DNA of 64,000 nt, from positions 1-64,000 of the forward strand of contig JAAYAY010000362.1 of NCBI GenBank assembly GCA_012719125.1, read 5' to 3'. The notes below the pieces were generated by a model. That model searched no databases. It was not told the DNA's origin and worked only from the letters and a program-made list of their open reading frames with translations. The position numbers were made by a program, and so were the translations under genes. Origin of the DNA: Planctomycetaceae bacterium. GTDB lineage: Bacteria; Planctomycetota; Planctomycetia; Pirellulales; Thermoguttaceae. Shown here piece after piece: positions 1 to 7,288 of the stretch. The stretch's first letter is position 1. Each line of letters begins with the position of its first letter.

Positions 1-1
1 C

Positions 2-184
2 TACGGCAGGATTCGGCAAGACTTGACCGTTCACGAGTTCTTCTTCGCACTGGCACGCCTCGGCGGGCATCAGAACCGCAAGGGCGACCACCGCCCAGGC
101 TGGCTCATCCTCTGGCGAGGCTGGGTAGAATTACAGCAAATGCTCGACGGCTACCTCGTCGCTCAAGCAATAAATGTGGGCTGA
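2..184 (+). CDS. IS4-family transposase, C-terminal fragment (cut by window edge)
   Basis: The first 60 codons are open to a TGA stop at 182-184 and encode the end of a transposase. The visible part contains EFFFALARLGGHQNR followed by PGWLILWRGWVELQ, which matches the C-terminal tail of IS4-type DDE transposases common in planctomycetes. The protein would cut and rejoin element ends, but the catalytic DDE residues lie outside the window. No start codon is visible, so I cannot tell an intact element from a remnant. The next gene is on the opposite strand. The family call rests on the tail motif only. Confidence 0.65.
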   Translation, partial: YGRIRQDLTVHEFFFALARLGGHQNRKGDHRPGWLILWRGWVELQQMLDGYLVAQAINVG

Positions 185-263
185 CATAAGGCGGAAGGTG
201 AGCCGCTCTCCGGCAAGCCGGAGAGCGGCTGAGATCGCCGTCAATAGCGCTCGGACAGTTCGC

Positions 264-533
264 CTACTTCACCGCACTGCAGCAGGTCTTGGGGGTGTCG
301 GCGGAAGTGGAGCAGCAGGCGCATCCGGCGTCACAGACGCAGGGGCCGCCGTCGCCGCACGGGCAGTCCAGTTGGCCGCAGGCACAATCCACGCAAGCGC
401 AATCGGCGCCGCAGCAGACGCACGGCGCGAGGGAAGGGGTCTGGCTGGCGGCCGTGGCGGTCGAGTATGCCCACAAGCCGCCGGCAACGAACAACAGGAG
501 GAACGCAATGGCGGTAAGAGTCGAAAGTTTCAT
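264..533 (-). CDS. Small cysteine-rich exported protein, possible metal binder
   Basis: This is an 89-aa protein. Residues 1-30 form a hydrophobic export signal, and the rest carries 16 cysteines in about 55 residues, mostly as CC, CxC and CxCC clusters with Gly, Asp and Ala. Such spacing suits metal (Cu, Zn) or Fe-S binding, or extensive disulfide bonding, but no named family was recognised. The ATG at 533 was chosen because a GGAG ribosome site lies 8 nt upstream and the signal peptide begins there; the frame stays open 11 codons further upstream. It lies 66 nt downstream of another cysteine-rich exported protein on the same strand, so the two are probably co-transcribed. The metal role is inference. 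Confidence 0.6.
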   Translation of the reverse strand: MKLSTLTAIAFLLLFVAGGLWAYSTATAASQTPSLAPCVCCGADCACVDCACGQLDCPCGDGGPCVCDAGCACCSTSADTPKTCCSAVK

Positions 534-599
534 GGAACGATCTCCAAGAAGAACCTGTTCAGTCAAAAAGAGGAAAATGGAGCGACGACTGAATCAGGA

Positions 600-1082
600 T
601 CAATTCCGCCAGACGCAGAGCAATGCCTGCCGCGCATTGCCGGCGAACGAAACGTCAACGGTGCGCAGGGCGAGAAGGGAGAGTCCCAAGAGAGGCATTT
701 CTGCCGGAGGCAGATGCCAAACTGCCGCACTGGCCGGGTTGGGTTCTGGACGAGCGGGTGAATGGAGAGGAACCGGCTCGTCGGTTCCGCAGCGGCAGCC
801 CAAGTCGCGACAGGTACGGCAGCCTTGGCAGACGCCGGGATCGCCGCCAACGGAGCAAAGGCCGGGATTCCATCGGCGGTTGCCGCTCTCATTCTTGTGG
901 CAGCAACAGCAATCCGCAGGTCGGGGCTGGGACGAGGTGTTGTGAGGTATTGCGACCGGAAGCAAGTGTGCGGAGCAAGCCGAGTCGCCTGCGCAGCAGC
1001 AGCGCGGCGCGCTGAGCGGCGGCGCAACCGCCATCAAGACGCCGAGGAGCCAAGCCAATCGAGATTGGTGGTGGTTTGCCAT
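600..1082 (-). CDS. Exported cysteine-rich hypothetical protein
   Basis: This 160-aa protein has an N-terminal hydrophobic segment (about residues 9-25) ending near a CCC cluster, then a central region with CCCC, CxGC and CxC groups, and a final hydrophobic stretch near residues 130-145. The pattern suggests an exported or membrane-tethered thiol-rich protein that could handle metal ions. It precedes the smaller cysteine-rich gene by 66 nt in the same direction, which suggests an operon. The ATG at 1082 is preferred over a GTG at 1100; neither has a strong ribosome site. Base composition is high in all frames, so the gene is less certain than its neighbours and no family was recognised. Confidence 0.5.
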   Translation of the reverse strand: MANHHQSRLAWLLGVLMAVAPPLSAPRCCCAGDSACSAHLLPVAIPHNTSSQPRPADCCCCHKNESGNRRWNPGLCSVGGDPGVCQGCRTCRDLGCRCGTDEPVPLHSPARPEPNPASAAVWHLPPAEMPLLGLSLLALRTVDVSFAGNARQALLCVWRN

Positions 1083-1284
1083 GAAGGTGCACTCGCTCAC
1101 GAGTACGGTCCGGAACCGTCCGAACCGCGTCGGATCTGCTGCTATTGAATCCTACGCGAATTCGACAACGAATCAAGATCGTCTTGCGTGAGGAACCGTT
1201 TCGCACGCACAAGCCAGGGTTGCCGCTTTTGGGGTGCCGCAAAGACGGGGCAGTGGAGATCAAAAACGTCTGACGGCGATCTGG

Positions 1285-2229
1285 TCACTTGGGCATTCCG
1301 CGTTCCAACGCGGCCTTGCCCTTGAGGCTGGCGTCGTAGGGGTTGGGGATCTGCCAGGCGTCGATCATGGCCCAGCCGCGAAAGCCGCCCTCTCGGAGGA
1401 CCTGCAACGAGGCGTCGATGTCGACGTGGCCTTCGCCGCAGGGGAGGTGTTTGGAAGTGCTGCCGTCGCGGAGGGTGCCGTCGCAGTCGGTGAAGTGCAG
1501 GTAGCCGATGTTCTTCACGCCCACCCGCTCGAGCAGTTCGTGGGGCCTGCCCGTCGATCCGTTCATGAGGTCGAAGTGGCTGGGGTCGTAGATCATCTTG
1601 AGATCGGGCGTCGCCGCGGCCGCGAAGATCCGATGAATGTGGTCTTCGGAGTTGAAGATGAAGGGGGGTTCGATTTCGAAGGCGGCGATCAGTCCGGCGT
1701 CGGCCGCGATCCGGGCGGCCTCACCGAACGATCGGCCCAGATGGGTGAGGGCTTCGTCGATCGTCTGATCGCGCAAGGGGCCGCCGGGCCACAGGCCGAT
1801 ACAGTCGCACCCGATCGCCTTGGCGAATTGCACGTGGCCGCGAAACGCTTTGATCCATTCCGCCCGCCGCACGGCATCGGCGACGAAGGCTCCGCCGGCC
1901 GAGGTTTGGATCGAGAAGATTTGCAGGCCGAACTCGTCATACAACTGCTTGAGCTCGGTCACGCGATCGGTTTCGTCAGCGGAAGGGTAGCCGGGCGTGG
2001 GCCAGTCCTGGGTGAGTTCGACGCCGTCGAAGCCTTCGCGCCGGGCGAAGTCGAGCACCTCGCGGATGGGGAACTGCTTCTTGTACTTGGCGGAGGCCGA
2101 GGCGAAACCGTTGAGGCCGACGGCGATCCTCCAGGCAGGTTCCTCGGCCTCGTCGGCAAAGGCCCTTCGGCCGAGAATCGCCGTTCCGAACGCAGTGGCC
2201 AGGCATTTGAGAAGATCGCGGCGGTGCAT
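1285..2229 (-). CDS. Tat-exported sugar phosphate isomerase/epimerase (AP-endonuclease-2 fold)
   Basis: A 314-aa TIM-barrel protein of the xylose-isomerase-like / AP endonuclease family 2 superfamily. It begins with MHRRDLLK and a hydrophobic stretch, a twin-arginine-like signal. The body has typical barrel features: a strand ending in GFDGVELTQ near residue 60, AFEIEPPF, MIYDPSHFDLM, and a C-terminal HLPCGEGHVD, where His, Asp and Glu residues would bind a divalent metal. Family members isomerise or epimerise sugars; the substrate here cannot be read from sequence. The ATG at 2229 has an AGGAG site 8 nt upstream, and the frame extends 28 codons further without another good start. A second, distant member lies at 35092-36024. 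Confidence 0.88.
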   Translation of the reverse strand: MHRRDLLKCLATAFGTAILGRRAFADEAEEPAWRIAVGLNGFASASAKYKKQFPIREVLDFARREGFDGVELTQDWPTPGYPSADETDRVTELKQLYDEFGLQIFSIQTSAGGAFVADAVRRAEWIKAFRGHVQFAKAIGCDCIGLWPGGPLRDQTIDEALTHLGRSFGEAARIAADAGLIAAFEIEPPFIFNSEDHIHRIFAAAATPDLKMIYDPSHFDLMNGSTGRPHELLERVGVKNIGYLHFTDCDGTLRDGSTSKHLPCGEGHVDIDASLQVLREGGFRGWAMIDAWQIPNPYDASLKGKAALERGMPK

Positions 2230-2438
2230 GAATTGGGCTCCTGCGGCACACGAATAGGGGGGGGCTGGAACACAGACTTCGAGTATCGTAGGGCACGGCG
2301 GCGCCCGGTGCAAACGTGCTGGCGGCCGATCAGCCGGTAACGCTCCACATGATCGAGATCATTCGCGAAGACTGAGGAAGCCCTGACGCCTATTGGTCCC
2401 GTTAGAAGAAATGCAACGGCGCGGTGTACGAGGGTGTT

Positions 2439-2527
2439 GTACCCCGTTGGGGTACCTGCGAATTTGGGGCCGCCGACCCAGGGTGCGCTGCGCGACCCTG
2501 GGCTTTGGAGTGCAACGCTTTCAGCGT
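2439..2527. repeat. Cluster of three short intergenic hairpins
   Basis: Three palindromes follow one another: GTACCCC-N3-GGGGTAC (2439-2455), CCCAGGGT-N9-ACCCTGGG (2478-2502) and ACGC-N5-GCGT (2515-2527). The last covers the stop codon of the minus-strand gene ending at 2521. The arrangement resembles intergenic hairpin arrays I know from planctomycete genomes. It may end or stabilise the transcript, but there is no T-tract typical of an intrinsic terminator. Confidence 0.55.
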
Positions 2528-4944
2528 AGAAGGCCGATCACCGCCACGTCCTCCGCCCCCAACGTCATCGTTGCCTTCCCATTCTTCCAGGCAACCGTCC
2601 TTCCGCCGACAAGCTCCGGCGTGGACGACGGGTTCTTTCCGAGTTGTGCGTCAATCTCAATCGTCACGGTCCGTTCTTCCGTGCTGTCGTTGAACACGGT
2701 CAGGTAGCGGTCCCCAAACCGCTCCACATACACCTTCTCATCGGTCGAACGCGCCAACGTCACCGGCTCCCATCCGGCCTCCGCCACCAGCTTGCAGAGC
2801 GGGACGTACTTCTTGAACAGGGGCCGGTCGCGGTTGTAGAGTTCCGGCCGGGTGAAGTAGTGTCCCTGCGAAGCGTTGTGACTGAAGAAGCCCGGGAACA
2901 TTCCGTAGGCCAGCGACCGCTTCATGTAGCGTTCGACCAGTTCGTGGGAGAACTCCTCGAACCGCGTGTTCATGAGGAAGCAGAAGGGCTTGCCCTTGCA
3001 CATCGCCCGACGATAGAGGAGTTCCGTATCCGACATGGGCTGCCACTTGCCGCGATGCCAGTCGGTTTCGGTTCCCATCACCTCCAGCAGCGGCGCCAGC
3101 CAGCAGAGCCGGATGGGGGTGCTGTTGGCCATCATGAGCCGGTCCATCTTGTGGACGTCGTCGGCAATCGCGCGGATGTATTCGAAGGTGATCAGCCCGC
3201 GGAAGATCGCGGGGCGGTGATCGCCCGAGGAGAAGGTGAGCGGCGTCTGGGCGGCCGCGAAATGGTCGCGGCGGAAATCGAGTTCGGCCGTCACGTAGCC
3301 CTCGCTCGAATCGATATACTCCCCGTCGAGACGGGCTTTCGCGTTGGGGCCGTAGAGTTTCTCACGAAGGTCGGCGTTCCACTTGAGCCCGAAGTCGGTC
3401 ACGTCGCCCTGGATGCCGGGCATGCCGTTGATGCTCCAGACGGCGCCGTTGCACCAGGGGGTGTCGAGCAGGCGTGCCACAGGGCGTCCGGTAGCATCGT
3501 GGAACGCGCTGGTCCGGAACGCCAGCGCCCTCGGGTCCTTCTTCTCCACGGCCAGCCGCTCGGCCTCGGCCAGGGCGGCTTCGAAGGTCCGCGGCATCTC
3601 GGTCGGCATCCGCATCCACCAGGTCATCGGTTCGGTGTAGCGGAACGTCGTGATGCCGTGCTGGTCGTCCCAGCCCGTCTCGTTGTCGCCCTCCTTGAAC
3701 TTGAATCCGAAATCTTCCCACCCCTCGACGGCGCTGATTTTGGCGAAGGGCATCCAGAGGCCCTGCTCCGGCGTCAGGCAGCGAAACGCCTCGGGGAAGG
3801 CCTGGTAGTAGCCGGCCAGGGCCGAGCGGAATCCCCACTCCGGCTCGAAGTCGAACCGGCAGAACCGCAGGCGGGCGGTCGGCTTCTCGGGGGCGAAGCC
3901 GAGGTCGTAGGCCAGGAACAGTTCGCCGGTATCGGGGTTATAGCCGGCCCGGAAGACGGCGGGAAAGGCCATATCGATGCCGATGGCCGTACCTTTGTCC
4001 TTGCCGGCCACGGCGGCAAACGGATAGCGGGAGACGCGGCCGTTGGCTCCCAGATGAAACCGCCCGGCCTCCATGTATTCCGTTCCCGGTTCCACGGCGA
4101 CGGCACGGCGGGGATTTTCGAGCCACTGGAGGCCGTCGGGTGCAACCGGTATGGAGTAGACGAGCGTCACGGCCCGATCGCGGCCGGTGGTGTCGGTCAA
4201 CTGCACGTCGAAGGACTCGACGCCGGCCTGATTGGACCGCTTAGTTTCCAGGTTGAGTCCCAACGCTTCGCGTTCGATTTGTACGAAGTCGGAACCGGCC
4301 GCGACGTCGCGAAGTTGAAAGCCTTCGCAAGCCGGCCCTTGGAGTTGGACGGCCACGCCGTCGAACAGGCTGGCCCCCTCGCTTGCGCGGACAACTTCGA
4401 GTCTTGGGTCGCGGAACCAAGCCTTTCCCTCGCGGCCGCGGAGCAGCAGGTAGAAGGACAACTGTTTGACCGGCTTGGCGGGCATGACGACGACCTCGCG
4501 CCGCTGCCAGTCGTGGGTGCCGCAATCGAACAGGGCGGTCTGGCCCCAGAGCTGTGTGCCGTCGGAGTAGACGAGATCCAGGTAGACCGAGTAGCCCGAC
4601 TCGGGCGAGCCGCCGACGCCTTGGCTCCGGCTGAATGCCGAGGCGATGATCGGCTCGGGTCTGGACTGATTCAGGACGACGGTCTGGGCCACACCGCGGC
4701 GGCCTTGGGTGTCGGAGCCGTTGTCGCAGACGAGAAGATCGCCTTCCCGGTCGAAGCCCTGCTCGTAGCCGTGCCAGGCATCGGCCTTGAGGAGGTTTTC
4801 GCCGGCATCGGTTACCGTGAGGATCTTTTTGACGGCCGCGCCGTCGCCTGCCGCTTCGCCACCCTGGGAGACTCCGCTGAAGAGGAGACTCGAGAAAACA
4901 ATCCAAGCGAATACCGTTGGGCAAGACCTGATCAAGTTCGACAT
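2521..4944 (-). CDS. Large exported protein, putative carbohydrate-active enzyme
   Basis: An 807-aa protein with a signal peptide (hydrophobic residues about 12-28). The N-terminal half reads as beta-sandwich material, including a segment near residues 50-130 about a cold-tone hydrophobic jelly-roll. The C-terminal half resembles a TIM-barrel glycosidase: LDGEYIDSSEG offers acidic residues at a strand end, followed by an ITFEYIRAIADD segment and a beta-sandwich tail. I recognise the general look of planctomycete secreted hydrolases but cannot assign a GH family. The ATG at 4944 is chosen because GGGAGGTG sits 6 nt upstream and the signal peptide starts there; the frame is open a further 102 codons upstream with no sensible protein. 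It lies downstream of a repeat-rich gap. Confidence 0.8.
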   Translation of the reverse strand: MSNLIRSCPTVFAWIVFSSLLFSGVSQGGEAAGDGAAVKKILTVTDAGENLLKADAWHGYEQGFDREGDLLVCDNGSDTQGRRGVAQTVVLNQSRPEPIIASAFSRSQGVGGSPESGYSVYLDLVYSDGTQLWGQTALFDCGTHDWQRREVVVMPAKPVKQLSFYLLLRGREGKAWFRDPRLEVVRASEGASLFDGVAVQLQGPACEGFQLRDVAAGSDFVQIEREALGLNLETKRSNQAGVESFDVQLTDTTGRDRAVTLVYSIPVAPDGLQWLENPRRAVAVEPGTEYMEAGRFHLGANGRVSRYPFAAVAGKDKGTAIGIDMAFPAVFRAGYNPDTGELFLAYDLGFAPEKPTARLRFCRFDFEPEWGFRSALAGYYQAFPEAFRCLTPEQGLWMPFAKISAVEGWEDFGFKFKEGDNETGWDDQHGITTFRYTEPMTWWMRMPTEMPRTFEAALAEAERLAVEKKDPRALAFRTSAFHDATGRPVARLLDTPWCNGAVWSINGMPGIQGDVTDFGLKWNADLREKLYGPNAKARLDGEYIDSSEGYVTAELDFRRDHFAAAQTPLTFSSGDHRPAIFRGLITFEYIRAIADDVHKMDRLMMANSTPIRLCWLAPLLEVMGTETDWHRGKWQPMSDTELLYRRAMCKGKPFCFLMNTRFEEFSHELVERYMKRSLAYGMFPGFFSHNASQGHYFTRPELYNRDRPLFKKYVPLCKLVAEAGWEPVTLARSTDEKVYVERFGDRYLTVFNDSTEERTVTIEIDAQLGKNPSSTPELVGGRTVAWKNGKATMTLGAEDVAVIGLLR

Positions 4945-4968
4945 GGGGCACCTCCCGGTTCTGGGGTG

Positions 4969-5066
4969 GCTGATGAATAAGGGGACAGGCACCGCAACCG
5001 AGAGTGTGCGGTCTGCCGCGAAGACACAAGATGTTGCGGAGCCAGTCCCCATTTTTTCATCAGCCC
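4969..5066. repeat. Imperfect inverted repeat with 28-31 bp arms
   Basis: The arms at 4969-4996 and 5036-5066 both contain GGCTGATGAA, a GGGGAC block and CCGC in matching order when one is reverse-complemented. The spacer is about 40 bp. The element lies just upstream of the 807-aa exported protein, in its probable leader or promoter region. It codes for nothing recognisable. Confidence 0.6.
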
Positions 5067-5160
5067 GGTTCTGCGGTATGGGAACGGGAATGATTATCGC
5101 AGATTTCCTGCCGGGTGCCAGCAAATCCCCGTAACTCCTGCCTGGTCTCTTGCTGCCCGC

Positions 5161-5192
5161 AATACCTCCGATTTCTCGGATCGCTCCTGTTC
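5161..5192 (-). repeat. Dispersed 29-32 bp repeat, copy 1
   Basis: Read on the minus strand this begins GAACAGGAGCGATCCGAG and continues to GGAGGTATT. The same word occurs at 5268-5297, 34836-34864 and 35027-35055. A smaller palindrome CTGTTCC-N7-GGAACAG overlaps its end (5187-5207). The region 4945-5299 holds only repeats and the upstream region of the gene at 2521-4944. Confidence 0.6.
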
Positions 5193-5267
5193 CGACAACT
5201 GGAACAGAAAGAGGCCTTCCACGCCGCACGGACGTTGCCGGCGAACACACGGTAGAATCGAAAAGAG

Positions 5268-5297
5268 GTTGAACAGGAGCGATCGGAGGTATCGGAG
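5268..5297 (+). repeat. Dispersed 29-30 bp repeat, copy 2
   Basis: Core GAACAGGAGCGATCGGAGG followed by TATCGGAG. It is inverted relative to copy 1 about 75 bp away and ends 3 nt before the stop codon of the 107-aa protein at 5300. Confidence 0.6.
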
Positions 5298-5299
5298 GG

Positions 5300-5623
5300 C
5301 TACCACCCCATTACCATGTTCGACTCGATCACTTTCCTGGCCCGTTCCAGGTCGCTGCCGGTTTCGTGCATGTAGAGGCGGATGGCGGCGAGCTTGTCGC
5401 CGGCGGCGCGGTCGAGGCAGTCGCGGGCGGTGGTGCAGGGGTCGGTCTTACCGGTGATCCCCAGGGCGGCCTTCGAAATGACCCAGGTGTCGCGAGGACG
5501 CTTCGTTACCCGAACCGGCGCTTCTTTCGGATAACTCTCGGCCACAACGGCTCGCGCGGCGTCCTCGCTTTCGGCCCAGGTGATGACGATATGTGATTCG
5601 GTTTCAATCTCGAAAAGCGGCAT
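5300..5623 (-). CDS. Small conserved hypothetical protein
   Basis: A 107-aa cytoplasmic-looking protein with no signal or membrane segment. Residues 1-45 form a mixed beta/alpha segment beginning MPLFEIETESHIVITWAES, which suggests a small binding fold. The rest is helical with charged residues and ends in MVMGW. No family was recognised. The start is well supported by a GGAAGGAG ribosome site 5-6 nt upstream of ATG 5623. It is 48 nt downstream of the PQQ-like propeller gene on the same strand and may share its transcript. Confidence 0.72.
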   Translation of the reverse strand: MPLFEIETESHIVITWAESEDAARAVVAESYPKEAPVRVTKRPRDTWVISKAALGITGKTDPCTTARDCLDRAAGDKLAAIRLYMHETGSDLERARKVIESNMVMGW

Positions 5624-5671
5624 CGCTTCTCCTTCCTTCCACGGGTGGTGCGGGCTTGCCCCGCTCTGGGT

Positions 5672-6940
5672 TTACTCGCTGATACAGTACAGATTTCGAT
5701 CGGATCGCAGCAACAACCGGTTGCCGGCGACGGCGGGGGTGGCGTTGAAAATGCCGGGATCGTCGACGTCGTTTCTGGTAACCTCCTCGAATTCGGCCCC
5801 CGGCTTCAGAACGATCGTTCCGCTCTCGCGCGTCACCCCATAGATCTGGCCGCCGGCCAGTACGAGTGACGCATAGACCTTGTCGCCCCGGCCTTTGATT
5901 TCGAGATTCCGTTCATAAAGCACTTTCCCCGACGTCGCCTCGACGCAGGCCGCCCTCCCACGTTTGTCGATCCAATAGAGCCGGCCTTCGTGCACCAGCG
6001 GCGTCGCGATTCCGGGAGTCTCGGCAATCTGCCAGAGAACGTGGGACCCAAGCACGTCGCCGTTGCCGCCGAGCCGCACCGCCATGCAGTAGGGCTTCCG
6101 GCCGCCGGTGATGTAGGCGATTCCGTCGTGGGCAACGACCGACGGGCACACGTAGTCCTGCACGCCGGCACACTCCCACAACTTCTCGCCCGATTCGGGC
6201 GCCAGTCCGAGAACCTTCCCCTTCATGCTCACGATCAGTTCGCTCCGGCCGCCGGCCGCCGTGGCCACAACCGGTGTGCTCCACGACATCTCGATACCCT
6301 CGAATCGCCAGGCTTCCTTTCCGTCGGTCTTGTTCAAGGCGACGATCGCGCCGCTCTCAACGCCGGCGTTGACGATCACCAGATCTCGGTGAAGCACAAC
6401 GGAAGTACCCGAACCCCATTCGTGCCGCCCCGATCCGACGTCGGCCTTCCACACCGGCTTGCCGGCCATGGTGAAGGCAAACACCCCGGTCTGACCCGCG
6501 AACATGTAGACCTGCTCGCCGTCGGTGGCGGGGGTGCTCGACGCGTAACCGTGGAGCGCCAGAAAACCGCGATACTCCTGTTCCGGAATCCGTGGCTCGA
6601 TCGCACGGGCCCAGACGACCTTGCCGGTTTCCAGATCGAGACAGAGAAGGTGCAGCCTGAGGTCCTTCTCGTCGCCCGGCTTGTCTTGATCGAGGCCGTA
6701 GCCCGAGTAGGAAGTGACGAACACCTTGTCGCCCCAGGTGATCGGACTCGAAGCCCCGGCACCCGGCAGGGCAACCTTCCAGGCCACGTTGGAGACGCTT
6801 GTCCAATGGGTCGGCACTTTCGCCTCGGGCGCAGCGGCCGCTGAATCGGGCCCGCGAAAACTGGGCCAGTCTGCCGCCAGGAACATCAAGGAGACGAGTG
6901 CCAGAACCAATCGGGCTTCCTTCCCAAGATTACGACGCAC
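5672..6940 (-). CDS. Exported PQQ-like beta-propeller repeat protein
   Basis: A 422-aa protein with an N-terminal hydrophobic signal (about residues 9-22) followed by DWPSFRGP at 24-31, a hallmark opening of planctomycete PQQ-like (BamB/quinoprotein dehydrogenase fold) propellers. Several blades can be traced through repeated motifs such as LDLETGKVVWARAI, LNKTDGKEAWRFEG and APESGEKLWECAG. No catalytic residues for an alcohol dehydrogenase are obvious, so the role is probably binding or scaffolding outside the cytoplasm. The start is a GTG at 6940 with GGAGGGAG 4-5 nt upstream. Confidence 0.9.
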   Translation of the reverse strand: MRRNLGKEARLVLALVSLMFLAADWPSFRGPDSAAAAPEAKVPTHWTSVSNVAWKVALPGAGASSPITWGDKVFVTSYSGYGLDQDKPGDEKDLRLHLLCLDLETGKVVWARAIEPRIPEQEYRGFLALHGYASSTPATDGEQVYMFAGQTGVFAFTMAGKPVWKADVGSGRHEWGSGTSVVLHRDLVIVNAGVESGAIVALNKTDGKEAWRFEGIEMSWSTPVVATAAGGRSELIVSMKGKVLGLAPESGEKLWECAGVQDYVCPSVVAHDGIAYITGGRKPYCMAVRLGGNGDVLGSHVLWQIAETPGIATPLVHEGRLYWIDKRGRAACVEATSGKVLYERNLEIKGRGDKVYASLVLAGGQIYGVTRESGTIVLKPGAEFEEVTRNDVDDPGIFNATPAVAGNRLLLRSDRNLYCISE

Positions 6941-7041
6941 GATGCTCCCTCCTCGCTCTCATGACTGGGGCCGACGGGTTGTATCGAAGCGATGCACTCC
7001 CCCGCTAAGGAGTGGAGTGAGCTGCGCAAAACAACAATTCA

Positions 7042-7071
7042 ATCATAATCGAACCCTACCGAAACCGTCCA
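7042..7071 (-). promoter_or_regulatory. Possible sigma-70-type promoter for the PQQ-like gene
   Basis: On the minus strand TGGACG and TATGAT are separated by 18 bp, about 100 nt upstream of the GTG start at 6940. The -10 is close to consensus and the -35 is weak. The rest of the 6941-7288 gap shows no gene or clear repeat. Confidence 0.3.
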
Positions 7072-7288
7072 GGCACACCACCCGCCCGGCGGCCTGATGG
7101 AAGGTCTCCGGCCGGGAAGCGACCGCAGAATTGACGTAGCGTTCAGACGTGAGAAGGTCCAAACGAAATGCCTTGTCTTTGCAGGCTTCTTATCTCGCCC
7201 ACTCTCTCTTGCCGCTGGGGAGGTCCTGTGGTACCCCTGTTGGTTTGGCCTGATTTGACACTTGAGCCCTCCGCCTTCGCGTCCCCCG

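Noticed and set aside
174-761. 195-codon open frame on the plus strand
   Set aside because: Ala/Gly/Arg-rich translation antisense to the cysteine-rich pair, without start signals.
2644-4980. 778-codon open frame on the plus strand
   Set aside because: It is antisense to the 807-aa exported protein, whose signal peptide and ribosome site favour the minus strand.
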